Part shown: positions 36,185 to 48,300 of the stretch, piece by piece
How the letters are laid out: every line of letters begins with the position of its first letter
Position numbering within the stretch: position 1 is the first letter of the stretch
Origin: Ilex aquifolium
Lineage: Eukaryota > Streptophyta > Magnoliopsida > Aquifoliales > Aquifoliaceae
Assembly (NCBI GenBank): GCA_951799425.1
Contig: OX637391.1
Span: 16,148,051-16,212,050 of the forward strand
Length of the DNA: 64,000 bases
Reading direction: 5' to 3'
Position numbers and translations under genes: made by a program
Notes under the pieces: model-generated
The model's database searches: none
What the model saw: only the letters and a program-made list of their open reading frames with translations
What the model was told of the DNA's origin: nothing

Positions 36185-37195
36185 ATATACACACATTAAC
36201 TACATCTCAGTCAACCAATTGTCTCATTTGATTCCCAAAACATCCAACTACATCTCAAATATGATTATTGATATATGGTGTAACTGTTTTGTATGTAACT
36301 TTGTTATATACTGCATATGGACAAAACAGTTACACCATACAAAATTCACATAGCTGAAACAGTTACTCAAACATGTGCACCAAATAGATGTACTTTAACA
36401 TGTAAATAAGTATATAGGCACAGTTACACCATTCAGGAATAGTATATATACACACATTAAATACAGCTCAGCCAACCAATTGTCTCATTTCATTCCCAAA
36501 ACATCCAACTACATCTCAAATAGGAGCATTGATATATGGTGTAACTGTTTTGTATGTAGCTTTGTTATATGATGCATATAGGCAAAACAGTTACAACATA
36601 TATGGTACATAGAGCTGAAACAGTTACTAATGCATGTGCACCAAATAGCTGCACATTAACATGTGAATGAGTGTACAGAAACAGTGACACCATTCAGGTA
36701 TAGTATATACACACAGAATTAATTACAACTCAGCCAAACAATAGTCTCATTTAATTCCCAAAACATCCAACTACATCTCAAATATGATTATTGATATATG
36801 GTGTAACTGTTTTGTATGTAACTTTGTTATATACTCCAGATGGATAAAACAGTTACACTATACAAAATTCACAGAGCTGAAACAGTTACTCAAACATGTG
36901 CACCAAATATGAACAACTCATTAAATACATCTCAGTATATATACACACATTAAATACAACCCAACCAACCAATTGTATCATTTCATTCCCAAAACATCCA
37001 AATACATCTCAAAAATAGAACTACTTATATATGGGGTAACTGTTTCGTATGCAGATTTGTTATATATTGAAGCTGGACAAAACAGTTACACCATATATAA
37101 ATAGATAGCTTAAACAGTTACACACATTAACTACAACTAAATCAACCAATATTCTCATTTCATTCCTAAAACATCCAACTACATCTCAAATAGGA
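36185..37195. repeat. Tandem array, about 261-bp units, 4-5 copies
   Basis: Units start near 36193, 36455, 36716, 36949 and 37122 with (A)CATTAACTACAACTCAG-like phrases, the last two shortened. Each holds GGTGTAACTGTTTTGTATG and, after a short spacer, AAAACAGTTACACCATA, an inverted pair. The array lies between the 3' ends of the two convergent MULE genes. A related copy occupies the third intron of the protease gene (about 39000-39600). Confidence 0.8.
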
Positions 37196-40100
37196 CTATT
37201 CATATATTTCCTTCAATTTCATCCTTTCATGGAAATCATTTAGTGTCCAAGAATTGGAATGGTTTAAGAACATTTCCATCATTTCTGTCCGGAATGATTT
37301 CACTTGTGCAGCTGTCAACTTTTCTGGTATGTCTTCGTCCTTTGCAAGCTGTCTCATTATGTAGCAAACGAACAGTCCACAATCGACCCTGCATTATAGG
37401 TTTTGCTAGTAACTTTTATTTTATTTTTAATGAATTAACATTTAAAAATAATACGTACGAATCTGCCCTTTGTTGTGGCATTCTTTCATAAGATGTCAGT
37501 GGAAGAACATTGTCTGAGGGGTCAATGTCATTTCCATCGGCTGCTTGCATTTCACTAATCTTCTTTTCAACATAATCTTTCTGCATTTTATTCAATGATA
37601 GATATTAGTGATGGCTATGATACACATAAATCAAACAAAAACAATGGGTTTCAGTTGTTTGTTACCAATACTCTTGCATCATCCAGCCACACGTCCCTCC
37701 TCATTGTTCGTGGTTTCTTAGAATTGTAGTGTGTCCAAGATCCAGCGTCAGTATCCAGCACTAGCACTGTCCAATGCCAAGGTTCCACTAGGTTGTTTTG
37801 ACCATTGGAATTCATGGGAAATACAAGGAATCGACGATCTCTTTCCAAAATGAGGTTTTTGTCAATTTGGTCTTTGCATACATTCATGTTTTTTGTAACA
37901 AACGTCTACAAATAACCCAATTTATGGACAATTAAAATGAAATATAACAATACTGGAATTTTAAATAAAATGTCAATAAATTTTAATGTACCCAACATAG
38001 ACTGTTGAAGAAGAAGCAACGTTTTTTATACGTCAATTGCTCATTGTATGCATCAAGTTCAAGCAGCATATCTCCCCAGCAATCTATAATCTGTTACATG
38101 AAAAGATTTTTAAGTCGTTCAATTTTGTGATGTTGACAAAAAAAGATTTAAGTTTAATACGTACACTGTTGTACAGTTCACATCCTCCAATCAGTTTCAA
38201 TGCGTCTACAACATTTATGTAGTTTCCAATTGAAGAACCAGACCAAATGGGAGTCCTACATGGTCAGAGCAGAGTCATATAAGGTAAGTTCATATTTTTT
38301 AATAAAACTAGTGTGAGTGAATCCCTGTATTCAATGAAAAAACATTAGCATAATACATAAATGTTAGAATATATAATATACTTACGTTGGTCCTTCTGTA
38401 TCATTGATTTGTTGTAATTGATCATAGATAGGCCGATTCGTTTTCTGACAAATCTTCCACAACCTTGCGAGTTCCTTATCGAGTTTCTCTCTTTCTTTCG
38501 CTGCACTGATCTTCTTTGCTTCATCCTCAACGGTGATAATTGACTGTGACCCCTCAATGTGTCCCTTGCACTTTTTCTTATTGTTATAATCGTAATCCTC
38601 ATATATTTTTCTTTTTCTCTTTGGTCTTCAGCTTTCGGACCATTGAAGTTTGACCAATTTTTGCACTGTCAGTAGGCTCGATGGTATTCAGATTCTGAGT
38701 GATGCTGTGAACTGTCAACTCATTTATTTGATCTATTAATTCTGCATTTTCAGCTTCTAATACTGTGACATTCTCTTTCAAAGTCACATTTTCGGCCTCA
38801 ATTGCGTCTTTTTCGGCCTCAAGTTGGACGATTTTTGTGTCTCTATCTACTATTTGCAACATGAAAACTGTAATCTGTGATGATTGAACAATATCATCGG
38901 ATGGAATGTCCCCTTGCACTTCAGTTTGCTGCATGGACTCAGTATGAAAATACCAATTTACTATTACATTATACAATTAACAAAAAAAGTTGCATAAAAA
39001 GTACACAAAAACAGTTTCACCATAAAAGTGTCTCAGAATGAAACAGTTACTAAAACATGAGCACCAAATAGATGCACTTTTAACATGTAACACAGTATAC
39101 ATACATAGTTACACCATTCAGGTATTGTATAGATACACACATTAACTTCATCTAAGTCAACCAATTGTCTATTCATCGCCAAAACATCCAACTGTAGCTC
39201 AAATTGTTAGATTTATATATGGTGTAACTGTTTTTGAATGTAACTTTGTTATCTAATGAAGCTGAACAAATCAGTTACACCATAAAGATACATTGCATTT
39301 AGATAGTACAATAGTTAAACCAACTCAAACCATTAAGAATAAAAAAAACAGTTAATCAAATATGTTCCAAAAGGATTGCACCACCTTGTTAAATATATTA
39401 GAAAATATATTAGCAACATGTAACAGGTACCTAAAGTGTTAAACCATACAGTTAACATGTTAATCGAAATACAGTTACACCACACAGGTCTGAAACAGTT
39501 ACTAAAGCATAAGCACCAAATATGCATCTAAATATGTAACTAAATATCATGAAACAGTTACACCATTCAATTATACTACAGATAGAAAAGGGCTCACATT
39601 ATGCAACAGATTCCAACATACATTATAACGGTTACGTTTATATATACCTTCTGATGCCCCATATCAACACTGTCTTGCATTTGTCTTTTCAACGCTTCAT
39701 TCTCATTGGCCAACTCGGCAATCTTTTCTTGGTTTAATTTGTCCTTTACCATCAATTCAGCAACAATCCTTTGAAATTCATCTCTCTCTCTCATAATGTT
39801 GTCCTTTTCACTGTCCATCCAAACATCTTGTTCTCTTGAATGAATTTCTGTTGGTTGGGTAACAGTAACTTCAACTAAGTCAACAGATTTTCCCATTTCA
39901 TTTGAACAATCATCATCACCAATGGATGTTTTTCCAACACCATTTTTGTCTGTGTCAAGTTTGTCATTGTCATCTAACTCCTGCTCCATTGCTTTTTTCA
40001 ATTCTTTTCCTGCCTTCTTTTTGGTTGATATAAACATTTTCTCTTCCTTAGTTCTCTTCAGTCTTTGCTTCATGATCTAAGGATAAAATAATTTTAATTA

Positions 40101-41161
40101 ACAACCATTGACATAGCTGCATTTTTCCAAAACAGTTACAAGTTATAGGGATTATATTTTATGAACTGAGACTTACCTCATTTGCAATGATGTTTGCCAA
40201 ACATTTTTGCTTGATTGCCCTATTCAGACTTGGTAAGTTCCATTTGAGTAACCGAGGAAATAACCTCTCAGTGCTGGGAGTTATCAAGGAGGTATGTTCA
40301 CACAGCCAGTACTGCAACATACCACATTATGATTATTAGACCATATTTGGTTGTATCAAAGTAATTTAAATACTAAAATTTATATAATACTTTTATTAAG
40401 ACACTTACTGGTATAAGGAGGACGCATCCATTTATAGCTGTTGGTGTTTCCTTCTTCTTCTTCAATGATGAAATTAGAGTATCAGATATAGCCTCTGACC
40501 AATTGTATTTTCTACATGCATCCAACCCTTCTATATATGGTACCAACCCCCAACTCATTGTGTTTCCCGTTACTGGGAAAAAAAGTGTTGCCAACAGATA
40601 CAAACATAATAGTCTAGCCAAGTCATCATACCCATTCTCACTGTCCAATTCCGACGCAGGTTTTAGCTTGCTTCTTATCAACGTTGCTGTTAACCTCCGA
40701 TCCTTCTTGAACCAGCGTTCTATAAAGGGTGTAACTGATTTTCCATGTATCGTACAATCAATTTTTTCACACTCATCTTGTATCCCAAATATTAGGGTGA
40801 CATCATTAGGTCGCAGTCTCAATTTTTTCCCCCCGATATTGAATCTTGAAGTATCTGAATTGAAACATGATATAATTTCAAGAATGCAGCTGTCACTTTT
40901 ACGACACCATGATTTGTCCAATGTTTGATCAATTATACATTCAAAAAGTAGCCAGAAGGGGGTCTTTTGCAACGATGTCTTGTGATAATCATTTAAATGA
41001 AGATCTTCAAATGCCCTGATGATGGCAAGCATATTTGATCTGTATTGAGGGTTGTATTTTGCACCAGTGACATTTGTTTTTGATGCTTGTGACTGTTGCT
41101 GTGGAATTTTTTTGCTGCCCCTTACAACAGGTTTGTGTTTTGAAGCTTTTTTGATCGCCAT
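37196..41161 (-). CDS. MULE-borne Ulp1-family (C48) cysteine protease gene, nine exons
   Basis: Exons on the minus strand: 41161-40409, 40311-40177, 40076-39648, 38928-38386, 38255-38165, 38090-37992, 37905-37666, 37580-37459, 37388-37196; all introns are GT-AG and keep frame. Exons 1-2 resemble the plant-mobile/DUF1985-type N-terminal region (KTPFWLLFECI, FNIGGKKLRLRPNDVTLIFG). Exons 3-4 are charged and coiled coil (QLEAEKDAIEAENVTLKEN). Exons 7-9 carry the protease signature: EPWHWTVLVLD (catalytic His), THYNSKKP (the usual Asp is Asn), PQQRADS and VDCGLFVCYIM (catalytic Cys). Predicted length about 870 residues. One frameshift near 38603-38632, in a lysine-rich PKRKRK-like stretch, would truncate it. 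Family members act on SUMO or related modifiers; the substrate here is unknown. Confidence 0.8.
38386..38928 (-). pseudogene. Exon 4 of the protease gene, with a +1 frameshift
   Basis: The first part reads QQTEVQGDIPSDDIVQSSQI and a leucine/glutamate coiled coil. After SMVRKLK the frame moves by one base, so the continuing coding sense (YEDYDYNNKKKCKGHIEG, AAKEREKLDKELARLWKIC) is in another frame up to the GTAAGT donor at 38385. The alternative acceptor eight codons upstream cannot be excluded. The exon supplies the frame needed by exon 5 only if the shift is included. Confidence 0.7.
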
Positions 41162-41198
41162 GACCTGTTTAATGAATCAACAATGACAATCAAACAGT

Positions 41199-41805
41199 TA
41201 AACCCTCAATTCATCGTAAACCATTCATATTTGAACATTAAACCATTTAGTAACATGTACTTAACACATCTATTCTACATATAATATATACATTTACCAA
41301 TAGCACATATCAGGTTTGATTGATTTGAAACACAAGATAGTTACTCAATACAGTTACAATCAGTTATCTCTAAAATTAACTGTTTGTAATATGGAATCAA
41401 ATAGTTAAACCCTCAATTCATCGTACAACATTCATCTTTGAACATTAAACCATTTAGTAACATGTACTTAGCACAACTATCCTACATATAATATATACAG
41501 TTACCAATAACACATATCAGGTTTGAATGCTTTCAACCACAAGATAGTTACCCAATACAGTTACTATCAGTTATCTCTAAATATTAACTGTTTGTAATAT
41601 GGAATCAAACAGTTTAACCCTCAATTCATCTTAAAGCATTCATCTTTGAACATTAAACCATTTAATAACATGTTCTTAGCACAGCTACTCTACATATAAT
41701 ATATATAGTTACTAACAGCAAAAATCATGTTTGAATGCTTTCAACCACAAGATAGTTACTCAACACAGTTACAATCATTCATCGTTGAATTTTAATTGTT
41801 TGTAA
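41199..41805. repeat. Tandem array, about 207-bp units, 3 copies
   Basis: AACCCTCAATTCATC begins units at 41201, 41408 and 41616; each includes CATTAAACCATTTAGTAACA, ACATATAATATATA and ACAGTTAC. The array lies just upstream of the protease gene start, in what would be its promoter. Confidence 0.85.
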
Positions 41806-42310
41806 TTTGAAATCACAACGAAGATACATAAATATTGAATATTATTTAAGCAGCAATCGATTTAGTGCATTTCTTTCTTTTGTTCTAACTTTTTGGTGCC
41901 ATGGTTTTTTCTGATTTCTCTTTCTGTCTTGGTATTCCTGCCCATTATAGGAGATGCTAAATATGACAGGTTTGTTTGCAGGTTATATTGGTTCCGTCTC
42001 CTTCTTGAACACTGCATTAGAAGTCATCAATAAGCTTCGGTCAATCAACCCCAAACTTACCTATGGTGGGTCGATTGCTGCTATAGCAAAAAAATACTCC
42101 TGTGCTCATTTTGATTGATGTCGAGTACATTTCTAACTAAGTCTTAAAAAATCCCTTCCTCATAACTTATGGTCAACATGGGGCAAAATATGGACATCAA
42201 TTACTAAGTTGCAAAATCTTGCATGAAAGTCCAAATCAAACAACATCTCCATGTATAGGACTGAGTTGTTGATAATAACAATTTGTTGAATTCTTAGATG
42301 AGAATGTTTG

Positions 42311-42762
42311 TGATGTAGGACGGAAAAGACTAGAAATCACATAATAGAATGAGAAGAAGAAAGAAGAGGGGGTAGAAAGGGTTTACCTCATCCTCGTAAG
42401 GAATCGGTGAAGAAACACACAAATTCTCTACGGAGAATCACTTTTTATTATATCACTCTCTCTCATAAAAATAGTTGGGATTACACCATTATTTATAGGC
42501 CAAGTCCCCTACTAAAATAAAAACTACTTTCCTACTAAAATACTAAAAGGATCAAACTCTCAAATTCCTATCCTACTAAAACTCTATAATAATTTCCTAG
42601 TTAAACTCTAATTAATACTCCTAGTCAAATAAATACTCATAAATCAAATAATAATAATAAAACTACCAATTACACTTCCCTTTAGACCAAAAATTCCTAG
42701 TCTTTCGCCTAGGCTTCCAAAGTCGATTGTATTGGTCCAACCAGCCAATGGCCGCGCCATCA
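42311..42762 (-). repeat. LTR (3' LTR of the minus-strand element)
   Basis: Paired with 44903-45356. Differences include CGTAAGGAATCGGTG versus CGCAAGGAATCCATG. Confidence 0.9.
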
Positions 42763-42862
42763 ATTCTCCCCCGCTGAAAAGAACTCGACTCCGGCGAGTA
42801 AGGAGGAGGGCCAAAAATACCATTTGATGGAGAAACTCTCTGAATCAATAACGAACTCTTTT

Positions 42863-43205
42863 TCAATGGTAATGTACGTGCATCAGTAGCACAAGTAAGA
42901 GTATACTTCTTTCTTCCAATTGCAAAAGAATAGGTATTAGCTCACTTCGCATGTTGTGCATCACGATCCCATATCCAAGTGCGCCCTTAAAGTATATGAC
43001 AAAGCTTGAGAGGCAATACATCACACATGACGGTCTCCTTAAGACTTCCAATAGTGAATGTAACTGGACATCTCTTATCAACTTTCAGCTTGGTATTAGT
43101 AATCCATGCTACATGATATGGTTCTGGATGTGGTTCAACTTTCAAATTTAGTTTCTTCACGACCTCTTCTGATACCACATTTGTGCAACTTCCTGTGTCA
43201 ATCAC
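42863..43205 (-). pseudogene. Retroelement aspartic protease remnant
   Basis: The minus strand starts MIDTGSCTNVVSEEVVKKL, with the DTG active-site triad of retroviral-type proteases, followed by PYHVAWITN and DKRCPVTFTIG as in plant Ty3/gypsy Pol. A frameshift occurs near 42990. No reverse transcriptase, RNase H or integrase follows before the LTR. Confidence 0.75.
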
Positions 43206-43395
43206 TAACGAACATATCTGTCCTTCACAACAAACTCTTGTCTGAAAGATTTTCCTCGGTGAATAAACTCACCATTAGCAACTTCTTTATTAGCAATAAG
43301 TAAAGGACGGATAACACCCATAAAATGACCATCATCCAAATCATCAAAATTAACCTCACCTACATCAAGAGGTTCTACAATCTCTGTTTCAAATT

Positions 43396-44409
43396 CTAGT
43401 TCATCAGAATCATTATGCACCTTGGAATTTTCCTTTTCAACCACAGCAACAGATTTTGAAGGGCATTGAAAAGAGAGATGAACAAAATCAAGACAATTAA
43501 AACACCTCGTCTTAGAATTAGTACTCCCTTGAGAAAAGAATTAGCACTAGTCCGATATGACTTATTTGTAGTAAAAGTATTCTCTTGTGGTTTATTGGTG
43601 GACTTACCTTGACTTACATCTACGGCAGTTCTCTCGATTCGGGTTGGAGGTGCCATAGAAGATCTCATACAAGATCTCTTTTTCAACTCATCTTCCATCT
43701 GATAGGCAACCTGAACTGCATCTGCCATTCGGATAAAAAAAAAAACTGCATCTGCCATGATGTAAAGTCTAGTTGCAGCTAAACCCGTAGAAATTTGAGA
43801 ATTAAGTCCTTGCCTATACATGACAATCATCACATCCTCAATCCATGGGAACTCTGATCGGGTGGCCAAGCTGTAGAACTTTCCTGTGTATTCCTCGACA
43901 GACATACTCCCTTGATTCAATTGTGTAAACTATAGATGAGCTCGTTGTTTATAATTAGCAGACACAAAGTAGCGAGTCATAGCAGTCTTCATATCATCCC
44001 ACGATCTATCAAAGTGAGTTTGTTGGTATTTTACCCACCAAAGTCTTGCTATACCCTTCAATTTTGATTCTGCAAAGAATACCTTCCTCTCATTGGTCAA
44101 ACGATACTATCTGAAGAAGCTTTCAATGCTATGCAACCAATCAAGGAATATCTTAGGATTATTGTCTCCGTGAAAATCTCCAACCTCTAATTTATCCCCT
44201 TTATCAAAATCAAACAATCTTGGGTCTTCTCGAATTGGGCCTTGTGGTGGAGGGACTTGTGCGAGCACAGGTTGTTGATTGATAGCCGATGACGATAAAT
44301 CATGATTTGCATGCATCTCCACTCCTTTATCCGTTTTATCTAGGACGATGGCCATCAAGGCTTTCATATTTTTTTTTATCGAGGCGATAGATGTTTTGAG
44401 AGAATCCAT
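43396..44409 (-). pseudogene. Retroelement gag remnant
   Basis: 44409-44107 encodes the gag N-terminus (PRLFDFDKGDKLEVGDFHGD and KIFLDWLHSIESFF). 43920-43396 encodes MNQGSMSVEEYTGKFYSLAT and VMYRQGLNSQI, the retrotransposon gag core. Stops and frame changes lie between them and no CCHC knuckle is legible. Gypsy-type by sequence style. Confidence 0.75.
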
Positions 44410-44902
44410 TGATCCTTGGAGCGAATCTAATCGCGAATCATGTCTTCAACTCTAGCACTTAACTCGGCATTGGTCACCATCTTGATTGGAGTAGAATTTA
44501 GAGAAAAAAATTTTTTTTGGGGGAAAAATTCTAGGGTCAATCTGTAATTTCAGAAAATTCTGGGGCAAAGCTGTAATTTCAGAAATTATTAGGGCTAAAG
44601 TGTAATTTATAAAACTTTTGGGGATGAAAGTGTAATTTCAGGGGTCAAATCTCAATTTTAGAAATCTCTAGGGTCCAATCTGTAATTTCAAAAGTCTTGG
44701 GGGTGTTTGTGCAATTGCAGTGGTGTTTGTTCAATTCCTGGGTCAGAAAGTGGTTTTTTTTGTTTTTTTTTTTTCCCGATGAAACAAGCTATTTGTTGAA
44801 AGAGAATCTAATGACTTGAAAGGCTACAGAACGGTAACAGTAAGTAGAGACTAGGGCAGCAAGGTGTGATTAATGGATTGGAGTTTTGCTTTGATACTAA
44901 AC

Positions 44903-45356
44903 TGATGTAAGACGGAAAAGACTAGAAATCACATAATAGAATGAGAAGAAGAAGAAAGAAGAGGGGGTAGAAAGAGTTTACCTCATCCTCGCAAGGAATC
45001 CATGAAGAAACACACAAATTCTCTACGGAGAATCATTTTTTATTATATCACTCTCTCTCATAAAAATAGTTGGGATTACACCATTATTTATAGGTCAAGT
45101 CCCCTACTAAAATAAAAACTACTTTCCTACTAAAATACTAAAGAATCAAACTCTCAAATCCCTATCCTACTAAAACTCTATAATAATTTCCTAGTTAAAC
45201 TCTAATTAATACTCCTAGTCAAACAAATACTCATAAATCAAATAATAATAATAAAACTATCAGTTACACTTCCCTTTAGACCAAAAATTCCTAGTCTTTC
45301 GCCTAGGCTTCCAAAGCCGATTGTATTGGTTCAACCAACCAATGTCTGCGCCATCA
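44903..45356 (-). repeat. LTR (5' LTR of the minus-strand element)
   Basis: Paired with 42311-42762; the primer-binding site lies immediately to its left on the plus strand. Confidence 0.9.
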
Positions 45357-45523
45357 GTTTGTCATATATCTGATTATTACTCATAATTCTCCTTGATATG
45401 CATGTGCTTGTTTATATCTATTCTAACTATAATAGGATCTTCTTGTCAGTTTGTGATCCAGTTATGGGTGATGAAGGAAAGCTTTATGTGCCTCCAGAAT
45501 TGGTATCAGTATATCGTGAGAAG

Positions 45524-47542
45524 GTAGCCCTTTAATTATCCTACCTAAAACCCGCATTTGCTTTTAATAGACACCGTTAGCTTGTGCTGGCTTTGTAACC
45601 TGGGGCACTAAGAGGTCTGGGCCGGACAGACCTAGTTTTTTTTCTCACCACATGAAATGGTTGCCCTTACAGTTGCAGCCAAATTTCAAACTCAACAATC
45701 AAGTTTTGTCATGCACCAAGCAAGGGTCCTCAATTTTCCGTTAACACCCTTTAGCATTTAGACCTTATAATTATATTGACTACTCGAGCTGATTAAACTT
45801 GATTTTGGCTCATGTATGATTTATTTTGTGGATTCATAGTTTCTCTTTGTTTAAATTCCACGCGGACCCCCTGACATTTTGATTAGTTAAACTTACACGG
45901 ACACCCTTAGTATTGTGAAAAGCGAGTCTAGGCAAGAAGCGAAGTGAGGCGACCCTATTTCGCCTTGAACATGTCAGGCGAAGCGAACGTAGGAGAGGCG
46001 AGAGAAAAGCGAGCAAAAACGAAGAAGTGAAAAAGCTAAAAAAGCGAATAATCGATTGCTTTAGTGAACTTTTTAATTCTACGTCCTCTGATTCTTCTCC
46101 TGCTCTTCTAATTCTTCTCCTCTTCTTCTGATTTTCTGGTTTTGCCGGAACCTCCACCCCTTCTTCTACGCTTCCTCTTCTTTTACACTGTTTCTGTTTT
46201 TTTTTTTTTTTTTTTTTGTGTTGCTGTGATGTTGATTCTACTTTCTCCTCTTGTACTCTGTTTCTATTTTTTTTCTGCTGTGATGCTGCTTTTGTTTCTA
46301 ATTCTGTTGGAACCTCCCTCTCTGCTTCTGTTGTGATGCTGTGTTATGCAGTTATGCTTAGACTGATTTTCTGCTTTGTTATGACTGGGTTTCTGCTTTG
46401 TTATGCTAGTTTTCTGCACTTGTTGCTTAGACTAATTCAGTTGTGTTTTTTTTTGGACAGCTCTTGTTTGATTATACTGCTTGGTTATGCTTAGTTCAAT
46501 TGCTTCTCTTGAAAAAGACTGATTTAGTAAAAATCATATAAGTTTTGTTGTTGCTTCCTATTTGTGATGGAAATGATTTCATCTGTGATGGTTGAGTACT
46601 AATGACCAGATTTTTCATATATGATGGTTTAGATATAAAATATTTGCTTGTTTCTTTATTGTTCGCTTCGCCTCTCGCTTATCACCTAGGCCTCAGGAGA
46701 CTTGTTCGCTTCGATTCGCTTCACGCATTAAATAACACTTAAGCTTTGAGAAATACAGTGAAATCCTTGACATTTGATAATTGCAACATGTCGATTTTCG
46801 CCATTTAACTGATGTTGCTAAAATGTTAGTCAAAGCTGATATCACAAAAAAAACTCTAATTCCAAGAATGTCCTTTGATGGTCAGTTTGAGAATTTAAGA
46901 ACAATTTTATGCCTAAAATTATATATGAAAGACAAATTTATCGCGATTTTTCATTTCAAACATGTTAACTAATTCTCTATTTTATTAGAATAAAATTATA
47001 AAAATATTCAAACCTTCAATGTGATTACAACATAATACTAATTATTCAATTTCTTTTCATAATTAATTATAGTTTTAATATTGACCATGTAATTTATTAA
47101 TTAACCACAAGATAATAACCAATTCCAGGAATTAATACATTTGTAAGATATCCACTAATTGCAATTTATGCACCACCACCACCACCTCCACCGCTGGAAC
47201 ACCAAAAAAGAGCTTTCTGCCTCTGTCTCCCTCCCTCCCTCACCTCAGGCCCAAACCTTTCCACCCATGCTCACACTAGCACCAAGAGGTTCGAAAGCCC
47301 ATAAGCACAACAACACATTGCCACGCACTTCGCTGTGGTCTTTGATGTCTTTGTGGCTACCTATACTAGTTATACCATACACCCAAGACAATGCTTTGTA
47401 TTGATGAATATCGTGAACAAAAAAATATGATTTGGTTTAAAATCAAAATCCCTCCAAGTGCTTAGTGTTCTTTTGACGGGATTTAACGGGTATCTAGTGG
47501 GTGCGTGTGAGGGTCGGTTGGCTGTTATTGGGGGTGTGGATC

Positions 47543-47582
<40 letters not shown>

Positions 47583-48242
47583 GGGTTATGGTACAATTTT
47601 GTGGTGGTTTTATTCAGGTTGCAGAGCTAAAAGAGAGAGAAATGAATGTATATGGAGAGGGGAAGGTTGTTGTGCAATAGGGGGAGGGGGAGAGATTTGT
47701 CAGGGAAGGGGAATGAGTGGCATTATTATGGGGCTGGGTAGAAGTTTGGGTCTATTTTATTTATTTAATTTCTATCGCATAAAATTAAGGGTAAATTGTC
47801 TTTTTGATGGAATAGTTAATGCCGTCTAACAATTGGGGTCTCACTATCATTTCTCAAATCACACAAGTGACTTGTGTAGCTAACCCAATTGTCAGGGGTC
47901 CGCGTACAGTGCATCCTTTTTCTTTCAAGTTTTATATGTAGTCCGAGGTGAAATATATATCCCAAGTGTACAAAAAGAAACATGAAGCTAATTTTTTTTG
48001 TATATTTGTTGTTTGTTTGGTGATGCTATGAATATTTCTAAAATAAATGTTGTAGTTGCTACTTGCTATATCGCACTTTTTTATCTATGGCGGGTTATAT
48101 CTGAAATTTAAAAAGAAAAATTCAGTGAGTAGTCAATACTTTCAGCTAGTCAGTTAACAATTAATTTTATTTTTTTCCCCAGTTGGGCAAATTATATTTT
48201 TCAACTTGATATTATTGGTATGGAAACACTTCTTCTGCTTAG
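45524..48242. other. Intron of the pyridoxal kinase copy with nested repeats
   Basis: A possible TIR pair (45852 CACGCGGACCCCCTGACA; inverted near 47896 as ACGCGGACCCCTGACA) suggests an inserted element of about 2 kb. Within it, 45920-46730 is framed by AAGCGAAGTGAGGCG and CGCTTCGCCTCTCGCTT. A 35-bp (GA)n run lies at 47546-47580. The short frames here have no recognisable domains. Confidence 0.45.
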
Positions 48243-48300
48243 GTTGTGCCGTTGCTTCAATGTTGACTCCTAATCAGTTCGAAGCAGAACAGTTGACTGG

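Larger units (their letters stand above)
42311..45356 (-). mobile_element. LTR retrotransposon with intact LTRs, 3046 bp, lacking RT
   Basis: LTRs 42311-42762 and 44903-45356 begin TGATGTAGGACGG/TGATGTAAGACGG and end GCGCCATCA, about 95% alike by eye. The 5-bp duplication GTTTG flanks the element (42306-42310, 45357-45361). On the minus strand the primer site next to the 5' LTR reads TTAGTATCAAAGC, similar to the initiator-Met tRNA complement, and the purine tract CAGCGGGGGAGAA precedes the 3' LTR. It holds gag and protease remains only, so it depends on another element. It sits in an intron of the pyridoxal kinase copy. Confidence 0.92.

Noticed and set aside
45834..46157. 107-codon minus-strand frame
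   Set aside because: Crosses the start of a TIR-like repeat and is serine/leucine-rich without a domain.
47458..47829. 123-codon frame with an RERERE run
   Set aside because: The repeat is a translated GA microsatellite.
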